From Aeoliella straminimaris (lineage in GTDB: Bacteria > Planctomycetota > Planctomycetia > Pirellulales > Lacipirellulaceae): DNA of 64,000 nucleotides. The stretch spans positions 1 to 64,000 of the forward strand of contig NZ_JAMXLR010000076.1 of NCBI RefSeq assembly GCF_024054565.1. Reading direction: 5' to 3'. Below are positions 42,727 through 50,810 of the stretch, piece by piece. A program made the translations under genes and the position numbers. How positions within the stretch are numbered: the stretch's first letter is position 1; the number at the start of each line of letters is the position of its first letter. Under the pieces are notes generated by a model, which worked only from the letters and a program-made list of their open reading frames with translations, did no database searches and was not told the DNA's origin.

Positions 42727-45696
42727 ATGAAACTTCAGCACCTCGCCCTGGGAGCCATAAATGGCGCCACGGCTCAAGCTACGCTCAACCTCTCCGAAGG
42801 ACTCAATGCCGTATCGGTACTCGACTCGGTCACTGGTGAGCAGTTGTTCGATCTGGTCGGACATTTGGTGTACGGTGCCCGTATCGTCCGCGGCATCGAC
42901 CCAGGCTCGGCTCGAACCGGTTACGTTGACATTGCCAGCTCGTTGGGACGCTTCCGCCTGGAGCGGCACGCCGAACAAGTCGACCGAGGCAGCTTCGTTG
43001 AACCTCGCTTGTCAGTGGCCGCGCTGGACGGCCATGCAGCTCGCGCCGAAACAACCCGCGAGCTACTCGCTGGCATCTCGCCCGAGGTGGCGGCTCGATT
43101 GTTCGTCATGCGCAGTTCCAGCGATGCGCAGCTCAATTGGTTGCTGTCGGAAGAACTGGCGGCCGAACTGCATGAGCTCGAGAATCGATCGCCCTATGAG
43201 AAGTCTTCGGCGGCGCCCTACCAGGTTGGCGACGACCTGTTCGCCGAACGGGACGCCCTGACGCACCAGATCGAAATGCTGCTATCCGATAAACGCCGGA
43301 GCAGCGAGGCCATGGAATCGGCGCTTCACGAACTTGATCGCGACTCGCGCGAGGCTGAGAATCAACTGGCCGAACAACGCCGGGAACTGGATCGAGTGCT
43401 GGCTGAGTTGGCCGAGTTGGAAACACAGTTTCGCTACCGTGAACTGAGCGACTTCGTCGAGCGGGAAACCGACGAAGCCCATCATGCCGAACAACAGCCG
43501 GCGTTGCTCGAACTGGACGAACAAATCTCCAAGTGGCGACGAACACTGGCCGAACTGGAAGCCCGCGACGCTGCGGTTCGGCATCGCCTGTCGCAACTGC
43601 ATCCCGACGACTCGTCGCCACTGTTGCCACTGGCCGACCAGCGGGCCTGCGTGAGTATTGCGCAGCGGTTGGTGGCCGATCTCGACAGCGAAGTGGCTCG
43701 CTACGCCCGTCCCACCGACTCGCAGGCGTGCCTGTGCCAGCACACCCACGCCCGGCTGCATCCGTTGGTCGACACGCTGGGGCAGCAGGTGGCCAAGCTC
43801 TCGCACCTGGTCGAGCAATATGAAGCGGCCGTGGAAGTGGAGCAACTGAAGAGCGAAGCCGAGCACCTGGCGAGATCGCAAACCGCCCTCCGCGGTACGA
43901 TCGATCAACTGTTGGACCGTCGGCAATCGCGGCTGCGGACTTCGCGAGTTCGACGCACCGACAGCGAGGCGTCCCAATTGCCTGAAGATATGCAAGGACT
44001 GCTGGCTGGGCTGGAGCGACGTCGTGGCGAACTCAACGGCAAGGTTGTCGAAGCAGAGCGGCACCTTGCCGATCTGGCGACGCGACGCGATCGGGTACGT
44101 CGCGATCGGGCCGAACTGCTGAATGATTCGTCGCTCACTCAATTGCGCGAACGACTCGAATCCGTCAATCGCCGACTCGAAGGAGGCAACGAGCACTCGG
44201 CAAGAAGCGTTCGCAGCGTCGCGCCGTGGCGAGCCTCGGACATCTTGGCCAAGTTGAGCGATGGTCGCCTTCGGGAGATTCGCCTCAGCGAGCACGGCCG
44301 AAGCACCACCGTGGTCAATCGTCAGGGCAATGTCGTTCGCCAATGCGATCTTAACGACGTCGACCGCCGTCTGGTGTGCATTAGCCTGCAATTGGCGGCC
44401 GTCGCTGGCACCGCCGAGTGGGGACTCGAACTGCCGCTGGTGGTAGCCGATCCGTTTGCGGAGCTGCCCGCCGCCGAAGCCTCGATTCTGACGCTGGTGC
44501 TTCACGACTGGGCACGTTCCGGCCACCAAGTGTTCTTGGTCACGGCTTCGCGGATGGTTATCGATCGGCTGCGGTCACTGGGACAGCCAATCCTGGGACT
44601 GGAAACAGCGACGCAACGCCCCGAAGTGGTGCAGCCGGTTCAACGGGACGAGCCCAAGTTAACGCTTCACGACGCCGATATGTTCGCCCTGGATTTGCAG
44701 GATTCCATCGGACGTTTCCGGGTTCTAGGCGACGACACGTCCGCGCTGTTCGCCGAAATCGGCATCGATACGTTAGCCGACTTGCTGGCCGCGGATGCCG
44801 AACAAGTATCGCACTCGCTCGATCGCACCGGCATCTCGGCCGAAGTGGTCGACCTGTGGCAGACTCACGTAGCGATGATGGTGTACGTTCCCAACCTATC
44901 GTTGGGCGAAGTGCAACTGCTGACCGGTGGCGGCATCCAGAACCTTGCCCAGCTTGCCGAGGCGGATGCCGACGAGCTGTACGCGGCGATTGATCAGTAT
45001 CTCGAAACGCCCCGCGGAGTGCGGCACCGTGGGCTGCGGCCGTATCTGAGCCTCGATGCGGTGCAGACTTGGATTTCCGACGCCCAGCGGTATCGTCATC
45101 GCTGGGAGGGAACGCCGTTCGCCCTGCGAACGACTCGTCGCGCGGCCGCAAATGGATCTTCCTCCCACCGTACCCGCCTGAACGGTCGTAATGGTCCGTC
45201 GCGCCGCAACGGTCGTAGCCCCGCGAATGGCAAGCCACATAAGAAACGTACTCGCCCGCTCAAGTTCCGCCTGTCGCGAACAAGTCCCGTGGTCGACGCT
45301 CCGAGCGTTGGACCTAAGACGGCCAAGCGACTAGGGAAGCTTGGTATCCGCACCGTGGCCGATCTGTTGGAGGCCGACCCCGCGGCGACTGCCGAGGCTC
45401 TGGAGGTCAGGCACATCACGGCCGAGAAGATTGTGGCCTGGCAGCACCAGGCACAGCTAATGTGTCGCGTGCCGGAGTTGCTGGTTCGCGATGCCCTGGT
45501 CTTAGTCGGCTGTGGTTTCACCACCCCCGAAGGCATCGCTTCGGCCGACGCGGCCGATTTGTACGAGTTTGCCAAAACCTACACGGCCACGCCCGAAGGA
45601 ACACGTGCCCTGCGTGGCGGTGATCCGCCCGATCTGGAGCGGGCGAACAAGTGGATCTACTGGGCCGAACATCGGCGCGCTTTGGAGGCGGCCTAG
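42727..45696 (+). CDS. degenerate YhaN/SbcC-like coiled-coil protein fused to DUF4332 repeats
   Basis: The 989-residue protein keeps the layout of an SMC/YhaN-type ATPase but not its motifs. The start MKLQHLALGAINGATAQATL resembles the first strands of that family. Where GPNGSGKS should stand it reads SVLDSVTGEQ (about 30-39). The signature LSxGT is replaced by LNDVDRR, and Walker B LILDD by LVVADPF (about 571-577). Between these lie long coiled coils with a Cys335-x-Cys337-x-His339-x-His341 cluster near the middle, where Rad50 has its zinc hook. The C-terminal third holds two DUF4332-type helix-hairpin-helix units (IGIDTLADLLAADAEQ; VGPKTAKRLGKLGIRTVADLLEADP) separated by a basic Asn/Arg/Ser-rich linker. 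It is likely a DNA-binding scaffold without ATPase activity. I start at the ATG 42727 because the homology begins there. Confidence 0.8.
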   Translation: MKLQHLALGAINGATAQATLNLSEGLNAVSVLDSVTGEQLFDLVGHLVYGARIVRGIDPGSARTGYVDIASSLGRFRLERHAEQVDRGSFVEPRLSVAALDGHAARAETTRELLAGISPEVAARLFVMRSSSDAQLNWLLSEELAAELHELENRSPYEKSSAAPYQVGDDLFAERDALTHQIEMLLSDKRRSSEAMESALHELDRDSREAENQLAEQRRELDRVLAELAELETQFRYRELSDFVERETDEAHHAEQQPALLELDEQISKWRRTLAELEARDAAVRHRLSQLHPDDSSPLLPLADQRACVSIAQRLVADLDSEVARYARPTDSQACLCQHTHARLHPLVDTLGQQVAKLSHLVEQYEAAVEVEQLKSEAEHLARSQTALRGTIDQLLDRRQSRLRTSRVRRTDSEASQLPEDMQGLLAGLERRRGELNGKVVEAERHLADLATRRDRVRRDRAELLNDSSLTQLRERLESVNRRLEGGNEHSARSVRSVAPWRASDILAKLSDGRLREIRLSEHGRSTTVVNRQGNVVRQCDLNDVDRRLVCISLQLAAVAGTAEWGLELPLVVADPFAELPAAEASILTLVLHDWARSGHQVFLVTASRMVIDRLRSLGQPILGLETATQRPEVVQPVQRDEPKLTLHDADMFALDLQDSIGRFRVLGDDTSALFAEIGIDTLADLLAADAEQVSHSLDRTGISAEVVDLWQTHVAMMVYVPNLSLGEVQLLTGGGIQNLAQLAEADADELYAAIDQYLETPRGVRHRGLRPYLSLDAVQTWISDAQRYRHRWEGTPFALRTTRRAAANGSSSHRTRLNGRNGPSRRNGRSPANGKPHKKRTRPLKFRLSRTSPVVDAPSVGPKTAKRLGKLGIRTVADLLEADPAATAEALEVRHITAEKIVAWQHQAQLMCRVPELLVRDALVLVGCGFTTPEGIASADAADLYEFAKTYTATPEGTRALRGGDPPDLERANKWIYWAEHRRALEAA

Positions 45697-45715
45697 GCTC
45701 CGCACTGAGCGAGGC

Positions 45716-46273
45716 TCACAGCGCGCCTTCCATCTCCAACAGTCGCCGCTTGGTGTTTAGTCCGCCTGGGGCCGAGAAGCCGCCCAGGTGGCCGCTGGTG
45801 CCAACGACGCGGTGGCAGGGCACCACCAGCGGATATCGATTGTTGGCCATCACGTTGCCCACGGCTCGCGCCGCGGCAGGCCGACCTGCCAGGCGGGCAA
45901 GTTCCGTGTAAGTAACGACCCGGCCCCAAGGAAGTTTGCGGCACTCGCCGATCACTCGTGTGGCAAACGGGGTGAGATGGCTGGTGGAGACCGGAACGCT
46001 GTCGAACGTCTGTGGCTCGCCGTCGGCCAGACGCTGCAGCCTGTCGCAGAGGTCGTTTACCCAGCGGGGGCAATCGGAAAGCTGCCGCGCGGGTTCCAGC
46101 TCAAAGGGTTTCAAGGCCTTGGCCAGCGAAGCGAACTGTGGGTGTCCGAACAAAATACGACCGAGCTTTTGGTCATTGTATGCCACGGCCATCCAGCCAA
46201 GATTCGACTCGAAACACACGCTTTCCGACTTTGCAGGCGGGCTGGCCGCGGATTTGGCTAGAGTAGCGGGCAT
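45716..46273 (-). CDS. ogt: methylated-DNA-[protein]-cysteine S-methyltransferase (O6-alkylguanine repair)
   Basis: This 185-residue suicide enzyme takes the alkyl group from O6-alkylguanine in DNA onto its own cysteine. The acceptor is Cys153 in LVVPCHRVVG. The helix-turn-helix part (TPFATRVIGECRKLPWGRVVTYTELARLAGRPAAARAVGNVMANN) is typical, including the Arg finger. The N-terminal half is divergent and short, as in Ogt-type proteins. There is no fused AraC/Ada domain, so this is the repair form and not the adaptive regulator. Gene order gives no operon partner: the next gene on the left converges and the next on the right diverges. Confidence 0.93.
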   Translation of the reverse strand: MPATLAKSAASPPAKSESVCFESNLGWMAVAYNDQKLGRILFGHPQFASLAKALKPFELEPARQLSDCPRWVNDLCDRLQRLADGEPQTFDSVPVSTSHLTPFATRVIGECRKLPWGRVVTYTELARLAGRPAAARAVGNVMANNRYPLVVPCHRVVGTSGHLGGFSAPGGLNTKRRLLEMEGAL

Positions 46274-46307
46274 GGGGCGCTCCTTCTTGGGGGTGGAAAC
46301 CGATGCT

Positions 46308-46337
46308 TTGACAGTCGCTCGCCTCGCATTCTATACT
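46308..46337 (+). promoter_or_regulatory. sigma-70-type promoter of the unknown gene at 46438
   Basis: TTGACA (46308-46313) and TATACT (46332-46337) are separated by 18 bases, a close match to the housekeeping consensus. Transcription would begin near 46344 and give a leader of about 94 bases before the ATG at 46438. Confidence 0.75.
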
Positions 46338-46437
46338 CGGATGAGCGACCCGTCAGCCACCCGCTTGTGGGCAGACGTTCAGGCCTGGCAACGATTGCCG
46401 CACCACGCTGTGCGCCGAGCAACAAGGAGTTTTCGCC

Positions 46438-47181
46438 ATGTTTTCCTACCCTTCTCTGGCCGATGATCACTACTCGACGCTAACGCTGAGCACGGAAATG
46501 GAGTTGGCCGGCACTCGTGATTCGGTGCTGTTTTACGTCGAGCAGATGCAGAAGAAGTATCCCGATATGCGGAATTTCTATGCTCGGAACAAACGAGATT
46601 TTGTGCTGGAAGGCGACAAGGACAATGGACAGTATCGTTGGAGTGCCGTCGAACCGCGTCGTGTGAGTTCGGGATGTGTGAACTTCGAATCCTATGCCGA
46701 TGCGATCGATCAGCACCATTCAGCGCTTGAGTTGGCACCTCACGCCTTGTCCGTCAGCCCGCTGGATTGCGAAGCCATCGATCTGTTGGCCGGATTCGAC
46801 TTCACATACCGGGGCAATCATAACGAATTGGTGAACGAGGCCCTGGGGTTGTGTCCCGCTTTCGAACGCCTGGCCGCCATGCCGGGGACGTCGTTTATCA
46901 ACAACGAACCTAACATCACGATTGCCATGGACGACGATTGCCGCGTGCAGTGTCGAGTGAGCATCGAGACACGCACCTCGCCGTATCACGTCCGGACGGG
47001 AGAATTCCAGGAGGACCAGCTAAGCGTCTATGTCACGGCACGCCGCTATGGCAGCCTCGATCCTGGCAAGACCTTTGGTGATGCGTTGGACGAACTCGAC
47101 CGAATCTGTCGTGAGATCATCGAGGACCACGTGGCACCCAGCGTGCTGGAACCGCTGGCACGCACCATTGCGATGGGGTGA
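46438..47181 (+). CDS. protein of unknown function, 247 residues
   Basis: The protein has no signal peptide or membrane helix. The sequence shows mixed alpha/beta character: VLFYVEQMQKKYPDMRNFYARNKRDFVLEGDK; LEVAPHALSVSPLDCEAIDLLAGFDFTYRG-type segments; a central NITIAMDDDCRVQCRVSIETRT strand pair; and DELDRICREIIEDHVAPSVLEPL near the end. I do not recognise a family with certainty. The pattern of strand, helix and a final helical bundle resembles conserved planctomycete hypotheticals. AAGGAG lies 10 bases before the ATG and a near-consensus promoter lies upstream, so it is surely expressed. It stands alone between ogt (divergent) and a response regulator (convergent). Confidence 0.8.
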   Translation: MFSYPSLADDHYSTLTLSTEMELAGTRDSVLFYVEQMQKKYPDMRNFYARNKRDFVLEGDKDNGQYRWSAVEPRRVSSGCVNFESYADAIDQHHSALELAPHALSVSPLDCEAIDLLAGFDFTYRGNHNELVNEALGLCPAFERLAAMPGTSFINNEPNITIAMDDDCRVQCRVSIETRTSPYHVRTGEFQEDQLSVYVTARRYGSLDPGKTFGDALDELDRICREIIEDHVAPSVLEPLARTIAMG

Positions 47182-47222
47182 GGCCCGATTGCCGCCCAGA
47201 GCAGTCGGCCCAGATCAGTCCG

Positions 47223-47615
47223 CTAAGACAGCAGTCGATCGACGCTGGCCATCAGGCGGTCCATCGGGAACGGCTTGCGGATGTAGTCGTCCACGCCCAG
47301 CATCTCGGCATAGGCCTTGTGGCGGCTGCCCTCGTTGGCCGTGATCATGATGATGCGCGGCGGATTTTCGCGGGTGCGGCGGAGCTTCTCGAGCACCAGG
47401 AAGCCGCTGCGCTTCGGCATCATCATGTCCAGGATCACCAAGTCCGGGTTTTCCCGCTCGGTAATCGCCAGTCCCTGGTTGCCATCGCGGGCGACGAGCA
47501 CCGATAGGCCCTTCGCCTCAAGGGCGAGCCGGAGCGACTCGATGATTTCCGCATCGTCATCTACCAGAAGCACTTGCTTGGACTTTTTGGCTGTGGAACT
47601 CGACTCTTTGGCCAT
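47223..47615 (-). CDS. single-domain response regulator (REC only)
   Basis: The 130-residue receiver has the phospho-acceptor Asp63 (LVILDMMMP), the acidic pocket Asp19-Asp21 (LVDDDAE), Thr92 and Lys114 (DYIRKPF). There is no output domain, so it works by protein contact or as a phosphate relay. A short Ser/Lys-rich lead (MAKESSSTAKKSK) comes before the domain. No histidine kinase is adjacent. The C-terminal helix and the MPKRSGFLVLEKLRR stretch are similar to the CheY/PilH-like regulators of planctomycetes. It might take part in attachment control together with the tad locus, but the distance makes this speculation. Confidence 0.92.
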   Translation of the reverse strand: MAKESSSTAKKSKQVLLVDDDAEIIESLRLALEAKGLSVLVARDGNQGLAITERENPDLVILDMMMPKRSGFLVLEKLRRTRENPPRIIMITANEGSRHKAYAEMLGVDDYIRKPFPMDRLMASVDRLLS

Positions 47616-47779
47616 GACAATTCAAACCATTACAGCAGCAGTGGATAGCTAGGCGTACCGCCTGATTGGCGTGCCCGGTGGGTAGCCCCTATGTATAGCG
47701 GGTGGCGGGCGGTTTGGGAACGGCCCGCGGACCGCTCGACTGGGGGGATTGCGGAATCCCAGGGACATTCCCCGCCCAC

Positions 47780-49246
47780 CTACTGGACGGCCGTATCGTC
47801 GGCCGTGTCGTCGCCCTGGATGTAAGTCGAGCCACGGTAGAATTGCGACCAAATGACGTACACCACGGCGGTTACCAGCATGATGCCAGTGAAGAACCAA
47901 TAATAGGTGGCACCGGGCAGTTTCGAGCTGCCGTCCGAGTTTTGGATTACCAAGTTGACCACGGCCGTAAACAGATTGCCGACGAAGACCGATAGCAGGC
48001 AGAACGCCATGATCAACGACTTCATCCGCTTAGGGGCTTGCGTATAGAAAAATTCGAGCATGGTGATGGAGACCATAATTTCGGCACAGGTTAAGACCAA
48101 GTAGGCAAGCACCTGCCACATGATATGGGGCGCCTGTCCCTCGTCGATTTGCGACTGAATCCACGCTGAGATTGAAAAGGCCAGTACTGTCACAAACATG
48201 CCGATCCCGATCTTCCGAAGCGGTGTGACCTCGAACACCTTGCCCATCCTTGGATAAACCAGGTATGAGAAGATGGGAATCAGCAACATGACGAACAAGG
48301 GATTCACCGCTTGAAGCTGAGAGGGCAGCAGCGTGAAGTCGATTGTCAAAAATCCGAGGTTAATCGGACCGAAATGTCGATTCATCTCATCGGCTTGGAT
48401 CACCCAGGCGGATGCGGTCTGATCAAAGAGCGACCAGAACATGGCGACCAGCAGCAGTAGGGGCGTCAGGTTGAGCATGGCGCGAATGCCATCTTGACCG
48501 AACGTTTCGGAGAAAAAGCGGTTGCCACCGGGGGGCACGTGGACGAAACGATTTCGTCCCAGCCAGAACACAAACGTCGCCAAGGCCATCAGAATACCTG
48601 GTACGCCAAACGCCCAGCCGGGGCCGTACCTGACGAGTAGGATCGGCGTGAGCATCGTCGACACCATCGAACCGAAATTAATTGAGAAGTAGAACCAACT
48701 ATAAACGCGGGACAAAAGGTGTTGATTGCGGGCGCCGAACTGGTCGCCGACGTGGGCCGACACGCACGGTTTGATGCCACCACCGCCGAGCGCGATCAGA
48801 AGCAAACCCAAGAAGAGGATATAGCGCGGCGCCACGCTTTCTTGAGGAAATTCCATCATGGCGAGTACACCATGACCGGCACAGTACACAATCGACAGAT
48901 AGAGGATCGTACGGTACTTCCCCCAGAGCCAGTCGGAGATGATGGCTCCCAGGAAAGGCGTGAAGTAAACCGCCGCGCTAAATAGGTGAACACTCGCCTT
49001 GGCTTCTTCGGCGGTCATATAGTCTGCCTCGCCCGTAGCGCTCAGCAGATATTTGGTCATGAACACCGTCAGGATCGCCTTCATCCCGTAAAAGCTAAAC
49101 CGTTCGGCAGCCTCATTCCCGATGATGTACGGGATGCCGGGGGGCATTGTGGCGATATCGAAAGGAACGGTCTGTTCGTCACCACCCTTTAGTTTTACTG
49201 CAGTGTCGGGGCGAGCTTCCGGGCTGGTATACGGAGAATCAGACAT
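47780..49246 (-). CDS. POT/PTR-family proton-dependent oligopeptide transporter
   Basis: The 488-residue membrane protein has about 12-14 helices. The family motif EAAERFSFYGMKAILTVFMTKYL (ExxERFxYYG) near residue 45 and SVYFSINFGSMVST-type helix 5 pattern (YSWFYFSINFGSMVST) are clear. It imports di- and tripeptides with protons. The frame is open to 49345, but the ATG at 49246 gives the usual short cytoplasmic N-terminus. The C-terminal half contains DQTASAWVIQADEMNRHF, as in other bacterial members. The next gene on the left is the response regulator in the same direction, 164 bases away. Confidence 0.92.
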   Translation of the reverse strand: MSDSPYTSPEARPDTAVKLKGGDEQTVPFDIATMPPGIPYIIGNEAAERFSFYGMKAILTVFMTKYLLSATGEADYMTAEEAKASVHLFSAAVYFTPFLGAIISDWLWGKYRTILYLSIVYCAGHGVLAMMEFPQESVAPRYILFLGLLLIALGGGGIKPCVSAHVGDQFGARNQHLLSRVYSWFYFSINFGSMVSTMLTPILLVRYGPGWAFGVPGILMALATFVFWLGRNRFVHVPPGGNRFFSETFGQDGIRAMLNLTPLLLLVAMFWSLFDQTASAWVIQADEMNRHFGPINLGFLTIDFTLLPSQLQAVNPLFVMLLIPIFSYLVYPRMGKVFEVTPLRKIGIGMFVTVLAFSISAWIQSQIDEGQAPHIMWQVLAYLVLTCAEIMVSITMLEFFYTQAPKRMKSLIMAFCLLSVFVGNLFTAVVNLVIQNSDGSSKLPGATYYWFFTGIMLVTAVVYVIWSQFYRGSTYIQGDDTADDTAVQ

Positions 49247-49358
49247 CGGGCGCGAATTGGTGTGGACAGGGCGGGCGAAGAATGGCGGGAGCCCACAGTG
49301 TAACCCATCGACCGCTCGTTGCCACAGGGCAGTCGGCGTCCACAACCCCCGCGTGCGG

Positions 49359-50642
49359 CTAAAGGGCGTTGCCGCCGCGGTCTTCCAGAGGGGTGCTGGT
49401 AGCCGTTTCCGGGGCGACCAGCGGTGTTTGCTCGAAGTCCGTTGGAGGTTGCTCGGGCTGCCAGAATAAGGCCATGGCCCCCACGCCCATCACCAACAAC
49501 ACCACCGGCGCGATCCAGGGGAGATGTTGCTCGACGAACGACGACCGCTTCGGTGTTGCGGGTATCAGTGTTGTCGCCAGGCCTGGCCGTACCACGCCGA
49601 GTTCGTCCGATACGCCCAATAGCGCCGTCATTAGATCGGCTGGAGTCTGGAACCGCTGCTCCGGAAGTTTGGCCAACATCCGGCTTACCACGGTCGCGAG
49701 CGATTCGGGCACCTCGGGTCGCAGGTTGGCCAGTACCGGAGGCTGATCCCCCTGATGGCTCAGCAACTTCTGCAGCGGGGTGCCCCCCGGGAAGGGCGGC
49801 CGGCCCGTCAGCATGTAGAACATCGTGCAACCCAGCGAGTAGATGTCGCTGCGGGCGTCGGCATTGCGCGGGTTGCGGGCCTGCTCGGGGGCGATGTAGT
49901 CGAAAGTACCGATGGTCATGCCGGTGGCCGTAAGGTCGCCTTCGCCTTCCGCCTCGGTTCGATGTTCCACTTCGTGCAGCCGCGCAAGCCCCATGTCGAC
50001 CAATTTTGCCTGTCCATCCCCCGTGATCAGGATGTTCGATGGCTTGATGTCGCGGTGCACGACGTTGCGTTGCCAGGCATGGGTGAGGGCGTCGGTAATT
50101 TGGATGGAGTAGTTCAGCGTCTCGGCAATGCTCAATGGACCAACCTGTGCCACCAGGTCGCGAACGTTGATCCCCTCGATGTACTCGAAGATAATGTACT
50201 GCAGGCCGCGATCTTCCCCCACGTAGTACACCCGCGCGATGCAGGGGTGATCGAGGCGTGCCGCGGAGCGGGCCTCCATGCGAAACCGCTTGGCCGTTTC
50301 TTCGTCGCCCGCTTGATGGGTCGACAGAACCTTTACCGCCACATCTCGCTGCAATACGGTGTCGCGTCCCCGCAGCACGGCGCCCATGCCGCCGCCGCCG
50401 ACGAATTCCTCCAGCACGACATCATCAATCTGATGCCCAACCAGCGCTCGCCCCAGGTCACGCGGCTGCAGCCCGGCGTAGGCACTGCGCATGTCGAGCG
50501 GCGGAGTGGCCGAGATGGTGGTGCGGTCTTCCTCCACCGTCTCCTCTCCGCCGTCAGCACTCCGCTGCGCAGCCGACCCCTCCTGTTCGCTCCTGCCGAC
50601 GAACGTCGAGCCTGGTCTCGGGGTGGGGGTGTCGCTGGACAT
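49359..50642 (-). CDS. membrane-anchored serine/threonine protein kinase
   Basis: The 427-residue Hanks-type kinase has VGGGGMGAVLRGRD (glycine loop), Lys104 (VAVKVL), VVHRDIKPSNILI (196-206), and Asp216 in VDMGLARL where DFG is replaced by DMG. It continues with APEQARNPRNADARSDIYSLGCTMFYMLTGRPPFPG. A single membrane helix (WIAPVVLLVMGVGAMALFW) near residue 380 is followed by a short outside tail of about 30 residues, too small for a sensor domain. The first 60 residues are low in complexity. Such kinases are numerous in planctomycetes; the target is unknown. A terminator hairpin precedes the gene. Confidence 0.94.
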   Translation of the reverse strand: MSSDTPTPRPGSTFVGRSEQEGSAAQRSADGGEETVEEDRTTISATPPLDMRSAYAGLQPRDLGRALVGHQIDDVVLEEFVGGGGMGAVLRGRDTVLQRDVAVKVLSTHQAGDEETAKRFRMEARSAARLDHPCIARVYYVGEDRGLQYIIFEYIEGINVRDLVAQVGPLSIAETLNYSIQITDALTHAWQRNVVHRDIKPSNILITGDGQAKLVDMGLARLHEVEHRTEAEGEGDLTATGMTIGTFDYIAPEQARNPRNADARSDIYSLGCTMFYMLTGRPPFPGGTPLQKLLSHQGDQPPVLANLRPEVPESLATVVSRMLAKLPEQRFQTPADLMTALLGVSDELGVVRPGLATTLIPATPKRSSFVEQHLPWIAPVVLLVMGVGAMALFWQPEQPPTDFEQTPLVAPETATSTPLEDRGGNAL

Positions 50643-50737
50643 TCGGTGCGCGGTTTCGGGGAAAAATAACGGGACAGGTCGTGGGTGTCACTCCATTCTA
50701 CACCACGCTCTGGAGGCCCATAACTACGGGCGATTAC

Positions 50738-50782
50738 AAAAAAACGCGGACTCGAATCGCCGTAGACGATCCGAGCCCGCGT
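50738..50782 (-). terminator. intrinsic terminator after the subtilase gene
   Basis: On the minus strand ACGCGGGCTCGGATCG pairs with CGATTCGAGTCCGCGT (with a few G-U pairs), followed by TTTTTTT. It lies 30-70 bases after the stop of the giant subtilase gene and before the kinase gene. Confidence 0.85.
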
Positions 50783-50810
50783 CAGGGTGGTAATTCCGGG
50801 GGGGAGCCGC

